From the NCBI GenBank assembly GCA_902593675.1, contig CACJJI010000002.1, forward strand, positions 62,001 to 126,000: 64,000 nt of DNA, in the 5' to 3' direction. Shown here one piece after another: positions 9,254 through 17,317 of the stretch (position 1 is the first letter of the stretch; the number at the start of each line of letters is the position of its first letter). The notes under the pieces are model-generated. The model saw only the letters and a program-made list of their open reading frames with translations. It searched no databases and was not told where the DNA came from. Source of the stretch: an uncultured SAR86 cluster bacterium (GTDB taxonomy: Bacteria; Pseudomonadota; Gammaproteobacteria; Magnimaribacterales; D2472). The translations under genes were made by a program, and so were the position numbers.

Positions 9254-9648
9254 CTTCTCTAGCCGAAGAAAATAAAGAGATTGCAATTAAGTTTTTTGAA
9301 GCCTTAAGCTCTGGGTCTGAGACCTACTTAGATTTTTATAATGATGATTCAATTATCTGGACCGCTGGTGATAATGCCATTGGTGGTACACGTAGTAAAA
9401 AAGAAATTATAGATTTTGCTCAAGGTATTCTTGCGGCATTCCCAACAGGAATTTCATTTAATATAACAGGCATAACTGCTGAAAATGAGAGAGTGGCTCT
9501 TGAGGTAAGCGGAAAGGCAATACATGCTTCGGGAGAAGCCTACAATAATAAATATCATTTTTTACTGAGAATTAAAAATGGAAAGATTATTGAACTGAAA
9601 GAATATATGGATACTCAATTAGCCGCAAAAATTCTTCTTGGCGAATAG
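9250..9648 (+). CDS. SnoaL-like (NTF2-fold) protein
   Basis: 132 residues. The pattern is typical of the SnoaL/NTF2 fold: an N-terminal helix (NKEIAIKFFEALSSG), then YNDDSIIWTAGDNAIGGTRSKKEII, then four beta strands ending RIKNGKIIELKEYMDTQLA. Members are small cone-shaped enzymes or ligand-binding proteins with varied roles. The ATG overlaps the transporter stop (ATGA), so the two are translationally coupled, which suggests that it acts on something related to the imported compound. That link is inference. Confidence 0.75.
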   Translation: MTSLAEENKEIAIKFFEALSSGSETYLDFYNDDSIIWTAGDNAIGGTRSKKEIIDFAQGILAAFPTGISFNITGITAENERVALEVSGKAIHASGEAYNNKYHFLLRIKNGKIIELKEYMDTQLAAKILLGE

Positions 9649-9660
9649 AAATTATAAAAA

Positions 9661-9737
9661 TGGCGCGCCTGAAGAGATTCGAACTCCTGACCCACGGTTT
9701 AGAAAACCGTTGCTCTATCCAGCTGAGCTACAGGCGC
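9661..9737 (-). tRNA. tRNA-Arg (anticodon TCT)
   Basis: The reverse complement folds as a full cloverleaf: acceptor GCGCCTG/CAGGCGC, D-arm GCTCAGCTGGATAGAGC, anticodon arm ACGGT-TTTCTAA-ACCGT with anticodon TCT, and T-arm with GTTCGAATC. Discriminator G and a genome-encoded CCA are present. It reads AGA codons, which are frequent in this AT-rich genome. Confidence 0.95.
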
Positions 9738-9739
9738 AC

Positions 9740-9816
9740 TGGTCGGGGTAGTAAGATTCGAACTTACGACCACTCGCTCCCAAAGCGAGTGCGCTACCAG
9801 ACTGCGCTATACCCCG
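9740..9816 (-). tRNA. tRNA-Pro (anticodon TGG)
   Basis: The reverse complement gives acceptor CGGGGTA/TACCCCG, D-arm GCGCAGTCTGGTAGCGC, anticodon stem CTCGC/GCGAG with loop TTTGGGA (anticodon TGG) and T-arm GTTCGAATC, ending in discriminator A and an encoded CCA. It lies 2 bp from the tRNA-Arg gene and upstream of it on the minus strand, so the two probably share a transcript. Confidence 0.95.
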
Positions 9817-9894
9817 AGACGAGTGATCTTAAAGTTTTAAGGTTAAATAATCAATCTCCATTGCATAAAAATTTAATGATGGGAAAATAATTAT

Positions 9895-10734
9895 ATGCCA
9901 TCAAAAATCTTAGACGGAAAAGCTCTTGCTCAGTTAGCCGAAGAAGAGATAAAAGCGAGCGTATCTAACTTAAAGGAAAACGGAATCACGCCAACATTGG
10001 CAACCATTTTGGTGGGTGTAGATCCTGCATCAGCGACCTATGTAAAAATGAAACAAAATGCGTGTGCCAGACTTGGGATGGATTCCATAGCGGTTGAGCT
10101 TAGCAAAGAGACTTCAACAGAAGAGTTATTAGAAGTTATAGAAAAACTTAATCAAGATAGCAAGGTCCATGGCATCTTGTTACAACATCCCGTGCCTTCG
10201 CAAGTTAATGAGCGAAAATGTTTTGATGCAATTAATGTTGAGAAGGATGTCGATGGAGTTACCTGTATTGGCTTTGGTCAAATGACAATGGGGGAAGAAG
10301 CATTTGGTTCATGTACCCCCGCAGGAATAATGCGCATCCTTAAGCACTACGAAATAGAAATTTCTGGAAAAAATGCAGTAGTTATAGGAAGAAGTCCTAT
10401 TCTTGGAAAACCTATGGCTATGATGCTATTGAATGAAAATGCAACTGTAACCATTTGCCACTCAAGAACAGAAAATCTTCAAGAGCATATTCAAAATGCT
10501 GACATATTGATTGGAGCAGTTGGAGTTCCTCGTTTAATTCAGAAAAACTGGATTAAGGAAGGGGCTGTGGTGATAGATGCAGGCTATCACCCTGCAGAAA
10601 AATGTGGGGACATAGATCTTGAGGATATTGATTCCATTGCCTCTGCCCACACTCCAGTGCCTGGTGGAGTTGGTCCAATGACAATCAACACTCTAATTCT
10701 TAATACGTTGTTGGCTGCTCAAAAATTAATTTAA
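9895..10734 (+). CDS. folD: bifunctional methylenetetrahydrofolate dehydrogenase / cyclohydrolase
   Basis: 279 residues, the usual FolD length. Family motifs: the catalytic [14 protein letters not shown] (Tyr and Lys) near residue 43, [14 protein letters not shown], the DVDG core (EKDVDGVTC), the dinucleotide-binding [15 protein letters not shown] and the C-terminal [12 protein letters not shown]. The enzyme interconverts methylene-, methenyl- and formyl-tetrahydrofolate in the cytoplasm and feeds purine and formyl-Met synthesis. It is followed 1 bp later by fabY. Confidence 0.97.
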   Translation: MPSKILDGKALAQLAEEEIKASVSNLKENGITPTLATILVGVDPASATYVKMKQNACARLGMDSIAVELSKETSTEELLEVIEKLNQDSKVHGILLQHPVPSQVNERKCFDAINVEKDVDGVTCIGFGQMTMGEEAFGSCTPAGIMRILKHYEIEISGKNAVVIGRSPILGKPMAMMLLNENATVTICHSRTENLQEHIQNADILIGAVGVPRLIQKNWIKEGAVVIDAGYHPAEKCGDIDLEDIDSIASAHTPVPGGVGPMTINTLILNTLLAAQKLI

Positions 10735-10735
10735 T

Positions 10736-12424
10736 ATGTCTAACCTTCCATTAATTGTTGGTTATGGCGGAATTAATGCAGCTGGAAGATCAATCTTTGA
10801 TTTAGCCCATAAAAGAATGCTATTCGATAGCATAGATACAAAAAATCAATCTGAGGTATTACAAAGTCTTGGTCACCTTATGGGAACAGATTCAAAAGAA
10901 AAAATTCTAAAAAAAACTCTTATTCGAACCATTGATGATGATTTTTTTAAAGATCACAATTTTAGATCTCCTGAATTGCCTACGTTGGCTGGAGGACAAC
11001 TACCCTCAGGATTTAATCCTGCTGACACTTACAATTCAAGACAACACCCACGCAGTCTTGCAATGACTATTTTTGGTTTATCTGATGCCGTAATGAGTCT
11101 TGGTTTGCCATGGGAAGAAATCCTCCTAAAAGTGCCTCGACAAAAAATCTCATGTGTCTCTGGCTGTGCTGTTGCACAAGCTGACAAATACGGAATGGCA
11201 GGAATGTTTCAAGCACCCATGGCAGGTTCTAGAATTACTAGCAAACATATGGCCATGTCACTAGGAGAAGGCAGTGCAGATTTTGGTCATGCCTATGTAT
11301 TGGGGAGCATGGGCTCTACTGGCAACTACACAGGTGCATGTGCAACTTTTCAGTACAATCTGAAGCTAGGGATTTCTATGATTCAATCAGGGGAGTCCTT
11401 AGTTAGCATTGTGGGTGCGGCTGAGTCCGGAATTGTGCCTGAAATATATGAGGCATTTTCTGCTACCAAGGGTTTAGCAGAAGATAAAAATCTTATGAAG
11501 TTGCAAGAAAAACTTGGGGAAGACTTTGCCGAACCAAATCATCGAAAAATTTGTAGACCCTTTGGTGAAAATATTGGAATGAGTTTAGGGGAATCTGCTC
11601 AATTTGTTATCTTGATGGCAGATGGTCTTGCTCTTGAGCTTGGCTTAAACATCCATGGAGCAGCTTTGTCTAGCCACATTCATGCAGATGGTCACAAAAA
11701 ATCAATTTCTGGCCCTGGTGCTGGAAACTATCTAACTGTTGGAAAAGCTTTTAATGAAATTAAAAAACATTTTGGCGAAGATGCTTTGAATAAAACTTTT
11801 TTTCATGCACATGGAACAAGCACCCCACAAAATAGAGAAAGTGAATCTCATATTATCTCCAGCATATCAAAAGCCTTTGGTATTAAATCTTTACCAGTAA
11901 CGGCTATTAAATCTTATCTCGGCCACTCTTTAGCAGCTGCAGGCGGCGATCAAATTATCAGCTCATTAGGGAGCTGGAGAAATAATTTAATTCCAAGCAT
12001 AGCCTCTACACCAAAGCTTGCCGACAACGTCTATACCGAGAATGTAAATTTTTTATTGGAGAATTTAAAATTTGAGGACCAGGATTTTGATTTTGCTGTT
12101 CTAAATGCAAAGGGTTTTGGTGGCAATAATGGAACCGCTTTGATTGCTTCTCCCTCTCATACTATGCATCTACTGGAATCAAAATATTCAAAAGATGAAA
12201 TAAATAACTATCATAAACAAAAAGAAACCATTGATGAGCAATTACTAGAAAACAAAAATAGAATTCTTAAAGGTGATCTTCAGACTAGGTATATTTTTGG
12301 TGAAGACGTCATTGATGGTATTAATGATTTTGAGGTTGAGTCTCACCAAATCACAAATAAATTAAATAATGAGAAGTTTGATTTAGAGTCCACTCTGCCC
12401 TACAAAGAATTTTTAAAAAATTAA
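10736..12424 (+). CDS. fabY: beta-ketoacyl-ACP synthase, FabY type
   Basis: 562 residues. The start LPLIVGYGGINAAGRSI resembles FabY of Pseudomonas (PA5174 family), which condenses acetyl-CoA with malonyl-ACP to begin fatty acid synthesis. The thiolase-fold catalytic triad is visible: Cys in NYTGACATFQYNL near residue 202, His in FFHAHGTSTPQNRE near residue 360 and His in IKSYLGHSLAAAGGDQ near residue 398. It is longer than FabB/FabF because of an N-terminal extension and a C-terminal tail of charged residues, both normal for FabY. It follows folD by 1 bp. Alternative: a related long KAS of unknown role. Confidence 0.82.
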   Translation: MSNLPLIVGYGGINAAGRSIFDLAHKRMLFDSIDTKNQSEVLQSLGHLMGTDSKEKILKKTLIRTIDDDFFKDHNFRSPELPTLAGGQLPSGFNPADTYNSRQHPRSLAMTIFGLSDAVMSLGLPWEEILLKVPRQKISCVSGCAVAQADKYGMAGMFQAPMAGSRITSKHMAMSLGEGSADFGHAYVLGSMGSTGNYTGACATFQYNLKLGISMIQSGESLVSIVGAAESGIVPEIYEAFSATKGLAEDKNLMKLQEKLGEDFAEPNHRKICRPFGENIGMSLGESAQFVILMADGLALELGLNIHGAALSSHIHADGHKKSISGPGAGNYLTVGKAFNEIKKHFGEDALNKTFFHAHGTSTPQNRESESHIISSISKAFGIKSLPVTAIKSYLGHSLAAAGGDQIISSLGSWRNNLIPSIASTPKLADNVYTENVNFLLENLKFEDQDFDFAVLNAKGFGGNNGTALIASPSHTMHLLESKYSKDEINNYHKQKETIDEQLLENKNRILKGDLQTRYIFGEDVIDGINDFEVESHQITNKLNNEKFDLESTLPYKEFLKN

Positions 12425-12468
12425 TCATGCTTTTGTACCTGAAAAAAATGGTACATATAATTACTGAA

Positions 12469-12496
12469 ATTTAAGCATAAAGGTTTAGAATATAAT
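12469..12496 (+). promoter_or_regulatory. candidate sigma-70 promoter of folE
   Basis: A perfect TATAAT -10 box lies 41 bp before the folE ATG. A weak -35-like ATTTAA stands 16 bp upstream. A strong AAGGAAGGAG ribosome site follows just before the ATG. The -10 box is convincing; the -35 box is not. Confidence 0.35.
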
Positions 12497-12537
12497 TCAA
12501 TGACTAATTTATCCGCGTAAGGAAGGAGAAAAGGTAC

Positions 12538-13209
12538 ATGTCTTATGATAAAACAAAGACCGACCCTGCTTTAGGGCAAAAAGTACACGAACATCTAGTT
12601 TCAATAGGAGTCGAAACCCCAATATATGCTAATGGTTTATCGCGAAGAGAAAAGATTGACAAGATCGAAAGTCACTTTGATGAGATTGTCTCGACTTTAG
12701 GGCTTGATTTAAAAGATGATAGCCTTATAGATACGCCAAAACGTGTTGCTAAAATGTATGTTAATGAAATATTTTGGGGGCTTGATTACGATGCTTTTCC
12801 CAAGGTTACTGTTGTTGAAAATAAAATGCAGTATAACGAAATGGTTATAGAAAAAGGTATTTCAGTTCAGTCTTATTGTGAGCATCACTTTGTTAACATT
12901 GATGGACTCGCAACAGTTGCATATGTTCCAAATACCAAAGTACTTGGATTATCAAAAATGAATCGTATTGTTGAATATTTCTCCAGGAGGCCTCAGATTC
13001 AAGAGCGCTTAACTGAACAAATATATCAGGCGTTGTCATTTATTTTAGAAACAGACAATGTGGCAGTGACTATTGATGCAAAGCATTTTTGCGTGAAGTC
13101 TAGAGGCGTTGAAGATACTGAATGCTCAACAGTTACAAGCAGATTAGGTGGTAATTTCAAGTCGCAACCTGAAGTCAGAGCAGAATTTTTAGCTTTTCTT
13201 AAGAGGTAG
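12538..13209 (+). CDS. folE: GTP cyclohydrolase I (FolE type I)
   Basis: 223 residues. Zn2+ ligands and active site of the FolE1 family are present: VQSYCEHHFV near residue 117, the ring of contacts VLGLSKMNRIVEYFSRRPQIQERLT, and HFCVKSRGVEDTECSTVTS near residue 182. It opens the GTP ring to dihydroneopterin triphosphate, the first step of tetrahydrofolate synthesis, as a cytoplasmic decamer. folD lies two genes upstream but a promoter-like site and a 113 bp gap suggest separate expression. The 3' end overlaps the convergent DUF4389 gene by 11 bp. Confidence 0.97.
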   Translation: MSYDKTKTDPALGQKVHEHLVSIGVETPIYANGLSRREKIDKIESHFDEIVSTLGLDLKDDSLIDTPKRVAKMYVNEIFWGLDYDAFPKVTVVENKMQYNEMVIEKGISVQSYCEHHFVNIDGLATVAYVPNTKVLGLSKMNRIVEYFSRRPQIQERLTEQIYQALSFILETDNVAVTIDAKHFCVKSRGVEDTECSTVTSRLGGNFKSQPEVRAEFLAFLKR

Positions 13210-13561
13210 TTTGCTCTGGCTGCCCATCGTCTAAGTTAACCTCTTCAGATTTGCCCTCAACAACGTCAACTTCCTGATCGGATTTTGGCTCTTCACTCTT
13301 ATCGTTAAAAGGCCAAGGCTTAGAATCAGTATTAAAACTTAGGAAGTTTAAAGAGTCGCTAAAAAAACCATGAAGCCAATTATTAGCAGTCTGAAGCTGG
13401 TTATTGATTTTAGAAGTAAACAAATAGAAGAAAAATTGAACTGCAGCAATAATTATCAAAATACCGACCACACCATTGATTGCAAATGAATATATGACCA
13501 TGAAGAAGAAGCGCTGCCATTTTGTTAAATCTAATAATTCATCTTTATTTATTTCATTCAT
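13199..13561 (-). CDS. DUF4389 membrane protein
   Basis: 120 residues. A hydrophobic helix (about residues 16-48) holds WQRFFFMVIYSFAINGVVGIL and an AAVQFFFYLFTSKINNQL segment. It is followed by NNWLHGFFSDSLNFLSFNTDSKPWPFND, the pattern of DUF4389, and then a strongly acidic tail rich in E, D and S. It probably spans the inner membrane with the acidic tail exposed. It is the last gene of the htpG-gpsA-DUF4389 run, 2 bp after gpsA. Function unknown. Confidence 0.7.
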   Translation of the reverse strand: MNEINKDELLDLTKWQRFFFMVIYSFAINGVVGILIIIAAVQFFFYLFTSKINNQLQTANNWLHGFFSDSLNFLSFNTDSKPWPFNDKSEEPKSDQEVDVVEGKSEEVNLDDGQPEQTTS

Positions 13562-13563
13562 AA

Positions 13564-14598
13564 TTATTTTTCCTTCTTATAGGTAAATTCTACATCAACT
13601 TCATTAGGGTGATCGAGCAAATCCTTAATTAATTGATCAGATGATGAGTTAGAATATAAAATTTTGTATAACGAATTAACAAGCGGCATACTTACATTCA
13701 TTTTATTTGCCTCATGATAAACAACTTCAAGTGTCCTGGCGCCTTCAGCAACTTGCCCAACTTTCTCTTTTGCATCTATCAAAGAAAAATCTTCTGCAAT
13801 AAGCTCACCTAGCTGAAAGTTTCTTGATAGTTTTGATGTGCAGGTTGCCATTAAATCACCCATGCCTGCTAAACCTAAAAATGTAATTGGATCTGCTCCC
13901 TTGGCTACTGCAAATCTGCTCATCTCTGCCATACTTCTTGTGACAATGAATCCTAATGCATTTTCTCCAACTAATTTTGCATGAGCAATTCCACAGCAGA
14001 TAGCATAAATATTTTTTAGGGCTCCAGCTAATTCGACGCCTTGAATATCATGGCTAGAGAAAACCTTAAATGTTCTTGAGGACAGCATTGATTTAATCTC
14101 AATGTTTATACTCTCATCTTCAGAGGCAATAACAGTTCCTGTAACTTTTTCTTCTGCTATTTCTTTTGCAAGATTTGGACCACTTAGAGCTCCAATTCTA
14201 CTACCTATTAAATGTCCCAGATGCTGATTAATTATATCTGTCATAGTTCTAAAGGGTTCGGGCTTAATTCCCTTTGTGCAAGAGATCACGGTCACTGAGG
14301 GGGTAATTAATGGCTCTAAGCGAGATATCACTTCCTCAAATATTATGCTTGGTGTAGCAACTAAAATATATTGGGATTCCTTAACAACAGATTCTAGATT
14401 ATCGTAAGCAGTGATATTATCTGATAGTTTTAATTCAGGGTGATAAGTAGCATTAGCTCCCTCAGAATTGATCCTCAGAGCCTGCTCAGCATCGCGAACC
14501 CATAAGCGAACCTCATAGCCGTTTGATGCCGCGATGTTTGCCAAAACCGTTCCAAAGCTCCCACCACCGAGAACTGCAACTTGTTTTTTGGTCGTCAT
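13564..14598 (-). CDS. gpsA: glycerol-3-phosphate dehydrogenase [NAD(P)+]
   Basis: 344 residues. N-terminal Rossmann motif AVLGGGSFGTVLANIAA, then ISCTKGIKPEP, GPNLAKEIAEEKVTG, the catalytic lysine region VELAGALKNIYAICCGIAHA near residue 195 and GLAGMGDLMATCTSKLSRNF. The enzyme reduces dihydroxyacetone phosphate to sn-glycerol-3-phosphate, the backbone for phospholipids. It begins directly after the htpG stop with no gap, so the heat-shock gene and this lipid gene are almost certainly co-transcribed. Confidence 0.96.
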   Translation of the reverse strand: MTTKKQVAVLGGGSFGTVLANIAASNGYEVRLWVRDAEQALRINSEGANATYHPELKLSDNITAYDNLESVVKESQYILVATPSIIFEEVISRLEPLITPSVTVISCTKGIKPEPFRTMTDIINQHLGHLIGSRIGALSGPNLAKEIAEEKVTGTVIASEDESINIEIKSMLSSRTFKVFSSHDIQGVELAGALKNIYAICCGIAHAKLVGENALGFIVTRSMAEMSRFAVAKGADPITFLGLAGMGDLMATCTSKLSRNFQLGELIAEDFSLIDAKEKVGQVAEGARTLEVVYHEANKMNVSMPLVNSLYKILYSNSSSDQLIKDLLDHPNEVDVEFTYKKEK

Positions 14599-16425
14599 CT
14601 ATCCTAGGTATTTGTCTAATTGTCTGAGATATTTAGCGGGATCTTTAGGAGAGCCACCCTCTGCTATGATTGCATAATCAAATAAGAACTCAGCAAAGTT
14701 AGAGAATTCTTTACCAGACATGTTACCTAGTTTTTTAATGAGCTTGTGTTTTAAATTGACTTCAAATACAGGTTTAGAGTCTGCAAAAGTTTGACCAGAA
14801 GCTTCCAGTATGCGCTTCAGTTGTGCTCCAGGTTCATCCTTAGAAAGTACCAAGCACGCGGCTGAATCAACAAGACGAGAGCTAGCAATTACATCTGACA
14901 CTCTTGAGTCTAAAGATTTTTTCATCTTATCAATAATTTCTTGCTTTTCTTTAGTGACTCTTGGTTTTTTCGTCCCTTCTTCTATTTCTTCTTTAGCAAC
15001 ATTAACTAATGTTTTTCCTTTAAATTGCATTAATGTGGACATAAGCCACTCATCAATCCTGTCAGTCAAAAGCAAAACTTCTGTTCCATTCGCCTTTAAA
15101 TGCTCAATATGAGGAGAGTTGACTGCAGCTTCGTAAGTATCGGCGATGGAGTAGTAAATTTTCTCCTCATCAGAATTCATTCGTTCAATGTATTGATCCA
15201 TAGTGGTATCAAATTTATTTTCTTCAGATGCAGTGCTGGCAAACAAAAAGAGCTCAGCAATAGATTCAGAATTTTCATAATCCTCAGCAGGACCCTCTTT
15301 GATTACTAGACCGAATTCCTTCCAAAATTTTTGATAGTCTTCAGGTTGGTCTTTTTGCATTTTTTTCAGGGTATCAAGCACCCTTTTACTTAAACCTTTT
15401 TTTATTGAATCAACTAAAGGATGATCTTGAAGTAACTCTCGAGAAACATTGAGTGGTAAATCGCTGGAGTCAACCACACCTTTTACAAAACGAAGATATA
15501 AAGGCAGGAAGTGAGCAGCATCATCCATAATGAATACTCTCTGAATAAATAACTTAATTCCTCTTGGAGTATCTCTGTTCCAAAGGTCATATGGAGATTT
15601 TTCAGGAATAAAAAGTAAACTAGAATATTCTTGCTTGCCCTCAACCTTGTTATGAATCCAAGTCAAAGGATCATTGGAGTCATAAGTTATAAACTTATAA
15701 AATTCTTTATACTCATCTGCTTTAACTGACCTCTTTGATTTTAACCAGATAGCTTCAGAGTCATTAATTGTTTCTGGCTCTCCCTCTTCTGGGTTTAAAA
15801 TTAAGGGGAAGTTAATATATTGAGAATATTTTTGCAGTAAAAACTTAACACGCATCACCTCAGAAAATTCTTTATTCTCTTCGTTGAGATAGATGGTTAT
15901 CTTGGTTCCTCTTTCTTCTTTTGGAATCTTTGAAAGCTGATATGTGTCCTCTCCAGTGCTCTCCCACATGATTGCGTCATCCGAAGAAACGTTAGCTGAT
16001 CTGGAGTGGACTGATACTTTTTCAGCTACCATAAATACTGAATAAAAACCTACACCAAATTGGCCTATGAGATTAGAGTCTTTTTTCTTATCGCCAGTCA
16101 TTTCAGATAAAAATTGTGCGGTGCCAGATTTAGCTATGGTTCCAATATTTTCTATAATTTCATCCTCTGACATGCCGATTCCGTTGTCTGAGATGGTAAC
16201 GCTGTTATTTTTTGAATTTAAACTGATGTTTATTTTTAAATCAGCATCTCCTTCAAGTAACTTTGAGTTTTCAATAGCATTAAATCGAAGCTTATCAAGT
16301 GCGTCAGATGAATTAGACACTAACTCCCGCAGAAAAATTTCTTTGTTCGAATACAATGAATGGATCATCAGCTGTAAAAGCTGCTTGGTTTCAGTTTGAA
16401 AAGATTTTGTTTTTGGTCTAGCCAT
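14599..16425 (-). CDS. htpG: HSP90-family chaperone HtpG
   Basis: 608 residues, close to the family length. GHKL ATPase motifs are intact: the Glu/Asn helix LRELVSNSSDALDKLRFNAI near residue 33, DNGIGMSEDE near residue 79, GTIAKSGTAQF and GQFGVGFYSVFMVA. The middle domain has RGIKLFIQRVFIMDDA and LPLNVSRELLQDH. It works as a cytoplasmic dimer that remodels client proteins under stress. A sigma-32-like promoter lies 27 bp upstream of the ATG. gpsA and a DUF4389 gene follow without gaps. Confidence 0.97.
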   Translation of the reverse strand: MARPKTKSFQTETKQLLQLMIHSLYSNKEIFLRELVSNSSDALDKLRFNAIENSKLLEGDADLKINISLNSKNNSVTISDNGIGMSEDEIIENIGTIAKSGTAQFLSEMTGDKKKDSNLIGQFGVGFYSVFMVAEKVSVHSRSANVSSDDAIMWESTGEDTYQLSKIPKEERGTKITIYLNEENKEFSEVMRVKFLLQKYSQYINFPLILNPEEGEPETINDSEAIWLKSKRSVKADEYKEFYKFITYDSNDPLTWIHNKVEGKQEYSSLLFIPEKSPYDLWNRDTPRGIKLFIQRVFIMDDAAHFLPLYLRFVKGVVDSSDLPLNVSRELLQDHPLVDSIKKGLSKRVLDTLKKMQKDQPEDYQKFWKEFGLVIKEGPAEDYENSESIAELFLFASTASEENKFDTTMDQYIERMNSDEEKIYYSIADTYEAAVNSPHIEHLKANGTEVLLLTDRIDEWLMSTLMQFKGKTLVNVAKEEIEEGTKKPRVTKEKQEIIDKMKKSLDSRVSDVIASSRLVDSAACLVLSKDEPGAQLKRILEASGQTFADSKPVFEVNLKHKLIKKLGNMSGKEFSNFAEFLFDYAIIAEGGSPKDPAKYLRQLDKYLG

Positions 16426-16452
16426 AATTATTATTTATCCCCTTTGAAACCA

Positions 16453-16480
16453 ATATGGTGTTGAAACGATCAAGTTCAAG
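16453..16480 (-). promoter_or_regulatory. sigma-32 (heat-shock) type promoter of htpG
   Basis: On the minus strand the sequence reads CTTGAAC, 13 bp, CACCATAT, against the heat-shock consensus CTTGAAA, 11-16 bp, CCCCATNT. It ends 27 bp before the htpG ATG and is followed by an AAAGGGGA ribosome site. The element lies between the end of the DUF2256 gene and htpG. Confidence 0.6.
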
Positions 16481-16486
16481 CATTAG

Positions 16487-16627
16487 TTAAGTTTTTTTTG
16501 ATTCAGCTTTACACTTTTTGCTGCAAAATTTTACATCATTCCAAGCTCTTTCCCATTTTTTTCTCCAGGCAAATGAGCGATTGCAGTTTTCGCAAACTTT
16601 GGTTTCCAGATTTAATTTTTTATGCAA
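16487..16627 (-). CDS. DUF2256 zinc-binding mini-protein
   Basis: 46 residues, too short for the ORF track; found by translating the gap upstream of htpG. The frame contains KVCENCNRSFAWRKKWERAW, then DVKFCSKKCKAE, the hallmark of DUF2256 (two CxxC-type pairs around an FxWRKKWE core), which probably binds one zinc ion. No ATG is in frame; the best start is the TTG used here, with a second TTG four codons upstream overlapping the previous stop. It follows the DUF4149 gene by about 8 bp on the same strand. In other genomes DUF2256 genes are often found near photolyase genes; none is present here. Function unknown. Confidence 0.8.
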   Translation of the reverse strand: MHKKLNLETKVCENCNRSFAWRKKWERAWNDVKFCSKKCKAESKKT

Positions 16628-16635
16628 AATAGAAT

Positions 16636-17034
16636 TCAATCAATTAATAAGAAAAACTGAATAAGGCTAAGAGCAAAAATTACGATGGTGCAATAAACAC
16701 TAACACCATGAGAGAATGAAAACACTCTGTCCCACCCTCTATCTTTTGCAGCATTTGTTATCGGAATTCCGATCAGCCCAACCAATGCATGAACAGAAAG
16801 ATTAAATCCTAACCACCAGCTTAATACCGAGTCTTGGAAGTAGAGAATCGATAAAGCTGGAAGCGATAAAAGAAATATCAGCAAATAATATCGAGGAAAG
16901 ATTGCTCGCAAAAAACGAGACGCTTCTTCTTCTTCAAGAGTTTTAAATATGATTGGAGTGGTTAAAACAAGATGGCAAAGGATTACACCAGCAATCATTA
17001 GATTGAAGAATATAAGTGCTATTTGACTGCTCAT
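16636..17034 (-). CDS. DUF4149 (TMEM205-like) membrane protein
   Basis: 132 residues with four predicted transmembrane helices (about residues 5-27, 48-66, 72-92 and 108-131). The loop TTPIIFKTLEEEEASRFLRAIFPRYYLL and the segment NLSVHALVGLIGIPITNAAKDRG fit DUF4149 inner-membrane proteins. Function unknown. It lies between tRNA-Asp and the DUF2256 gene on the same strand and may be co-transcribed with DUF2256. Confidence 0.7.
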   Translation of the reverse strand: MSSQIALIFFNLMIAGVILCHLVLTTPIIFKTLEEEEASRFLRAIFPRYYLLIFLLSLPALSILYFQDSVLSWWLGFNLSVHALVGLIGIPITNAAKDRGWDRVFSFSHGVSVYCTIVIFALSLIQFFLLID

Positions 17035-17046
17035 ACTTTATTCAAA

Positions 17047-17124
17047 TGGCGATCCGGACGAGACTCGAACTCGCAACCTCCGCCGTGACAGGGCGGCGTT
17101 CTAACCAAATTGAACTACCGGACC
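17047..17124 (-). tRNA. tRNA-Asp (anticodon GTC)
   Basis: The reverse complement folds with acceptor GGTCCGG/CCGGATC, anticodon stem CCGCC/GGCGG with loop CTGTCAC (anticodon GTC), T-arm GTTCGAGTC, discriminator G and encoded CCA. The D-loop reads AATTTGGTTA, one base longer than usual. Confidence 0.95.
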
Positions 17125-17287
17125 GCGAACGCTTGTGAATGATAGCTTTTTTTAAGTTTTCTGCAACTTATTTTTTGTGTACCTTTTAATAAATATTTTG
17201 TCAAATTTAATATATATAAAAATGTCAAAATATTTTACTCAAAAGTTGAATATTTGATATTCTGTAATAACTTTCCATGGGGGAGAG

Positions 17288-17303
17288 TATTAATATATTA
17301 ATA
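17288..17303. repeat. 16-bp perfect palindrome before the proteorhodopsin gene
   Basis: TATTAATATATTAATA is its own reverse complement. It lies 14 bp before the ATG and directly precedes the AAGGAGTG ribosome site. It could be an operator, but AT-only palindromes also arise easily in such AT-rich DNA. Confidence 0.4.
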
Positions 17304-17317
17304 ATAAGGAGTGTTAA

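Noticed and set aside
9660-9890. 76-residue plus-strand ORF (MARLKRFELLTHGLENRC...)
   Set aside because: It is the antisense of the tRNA-Arg and tRNA-Pro genes; tRNA antisense strands commonly give false ORFs of this kind.
12430-12456. TGTACC/GGTACA hairpin after fabY as a terminator
   Set aside because: The stem is short and AT-rich and no T-run follows; not convincing as a terminator.
17125-17317. A definite sigma-70 promoter for the proteorhodopsin gene
   Set aside because: The region is AT-rich and contains several partial boxes, but none has two good boxes at proper spacing.
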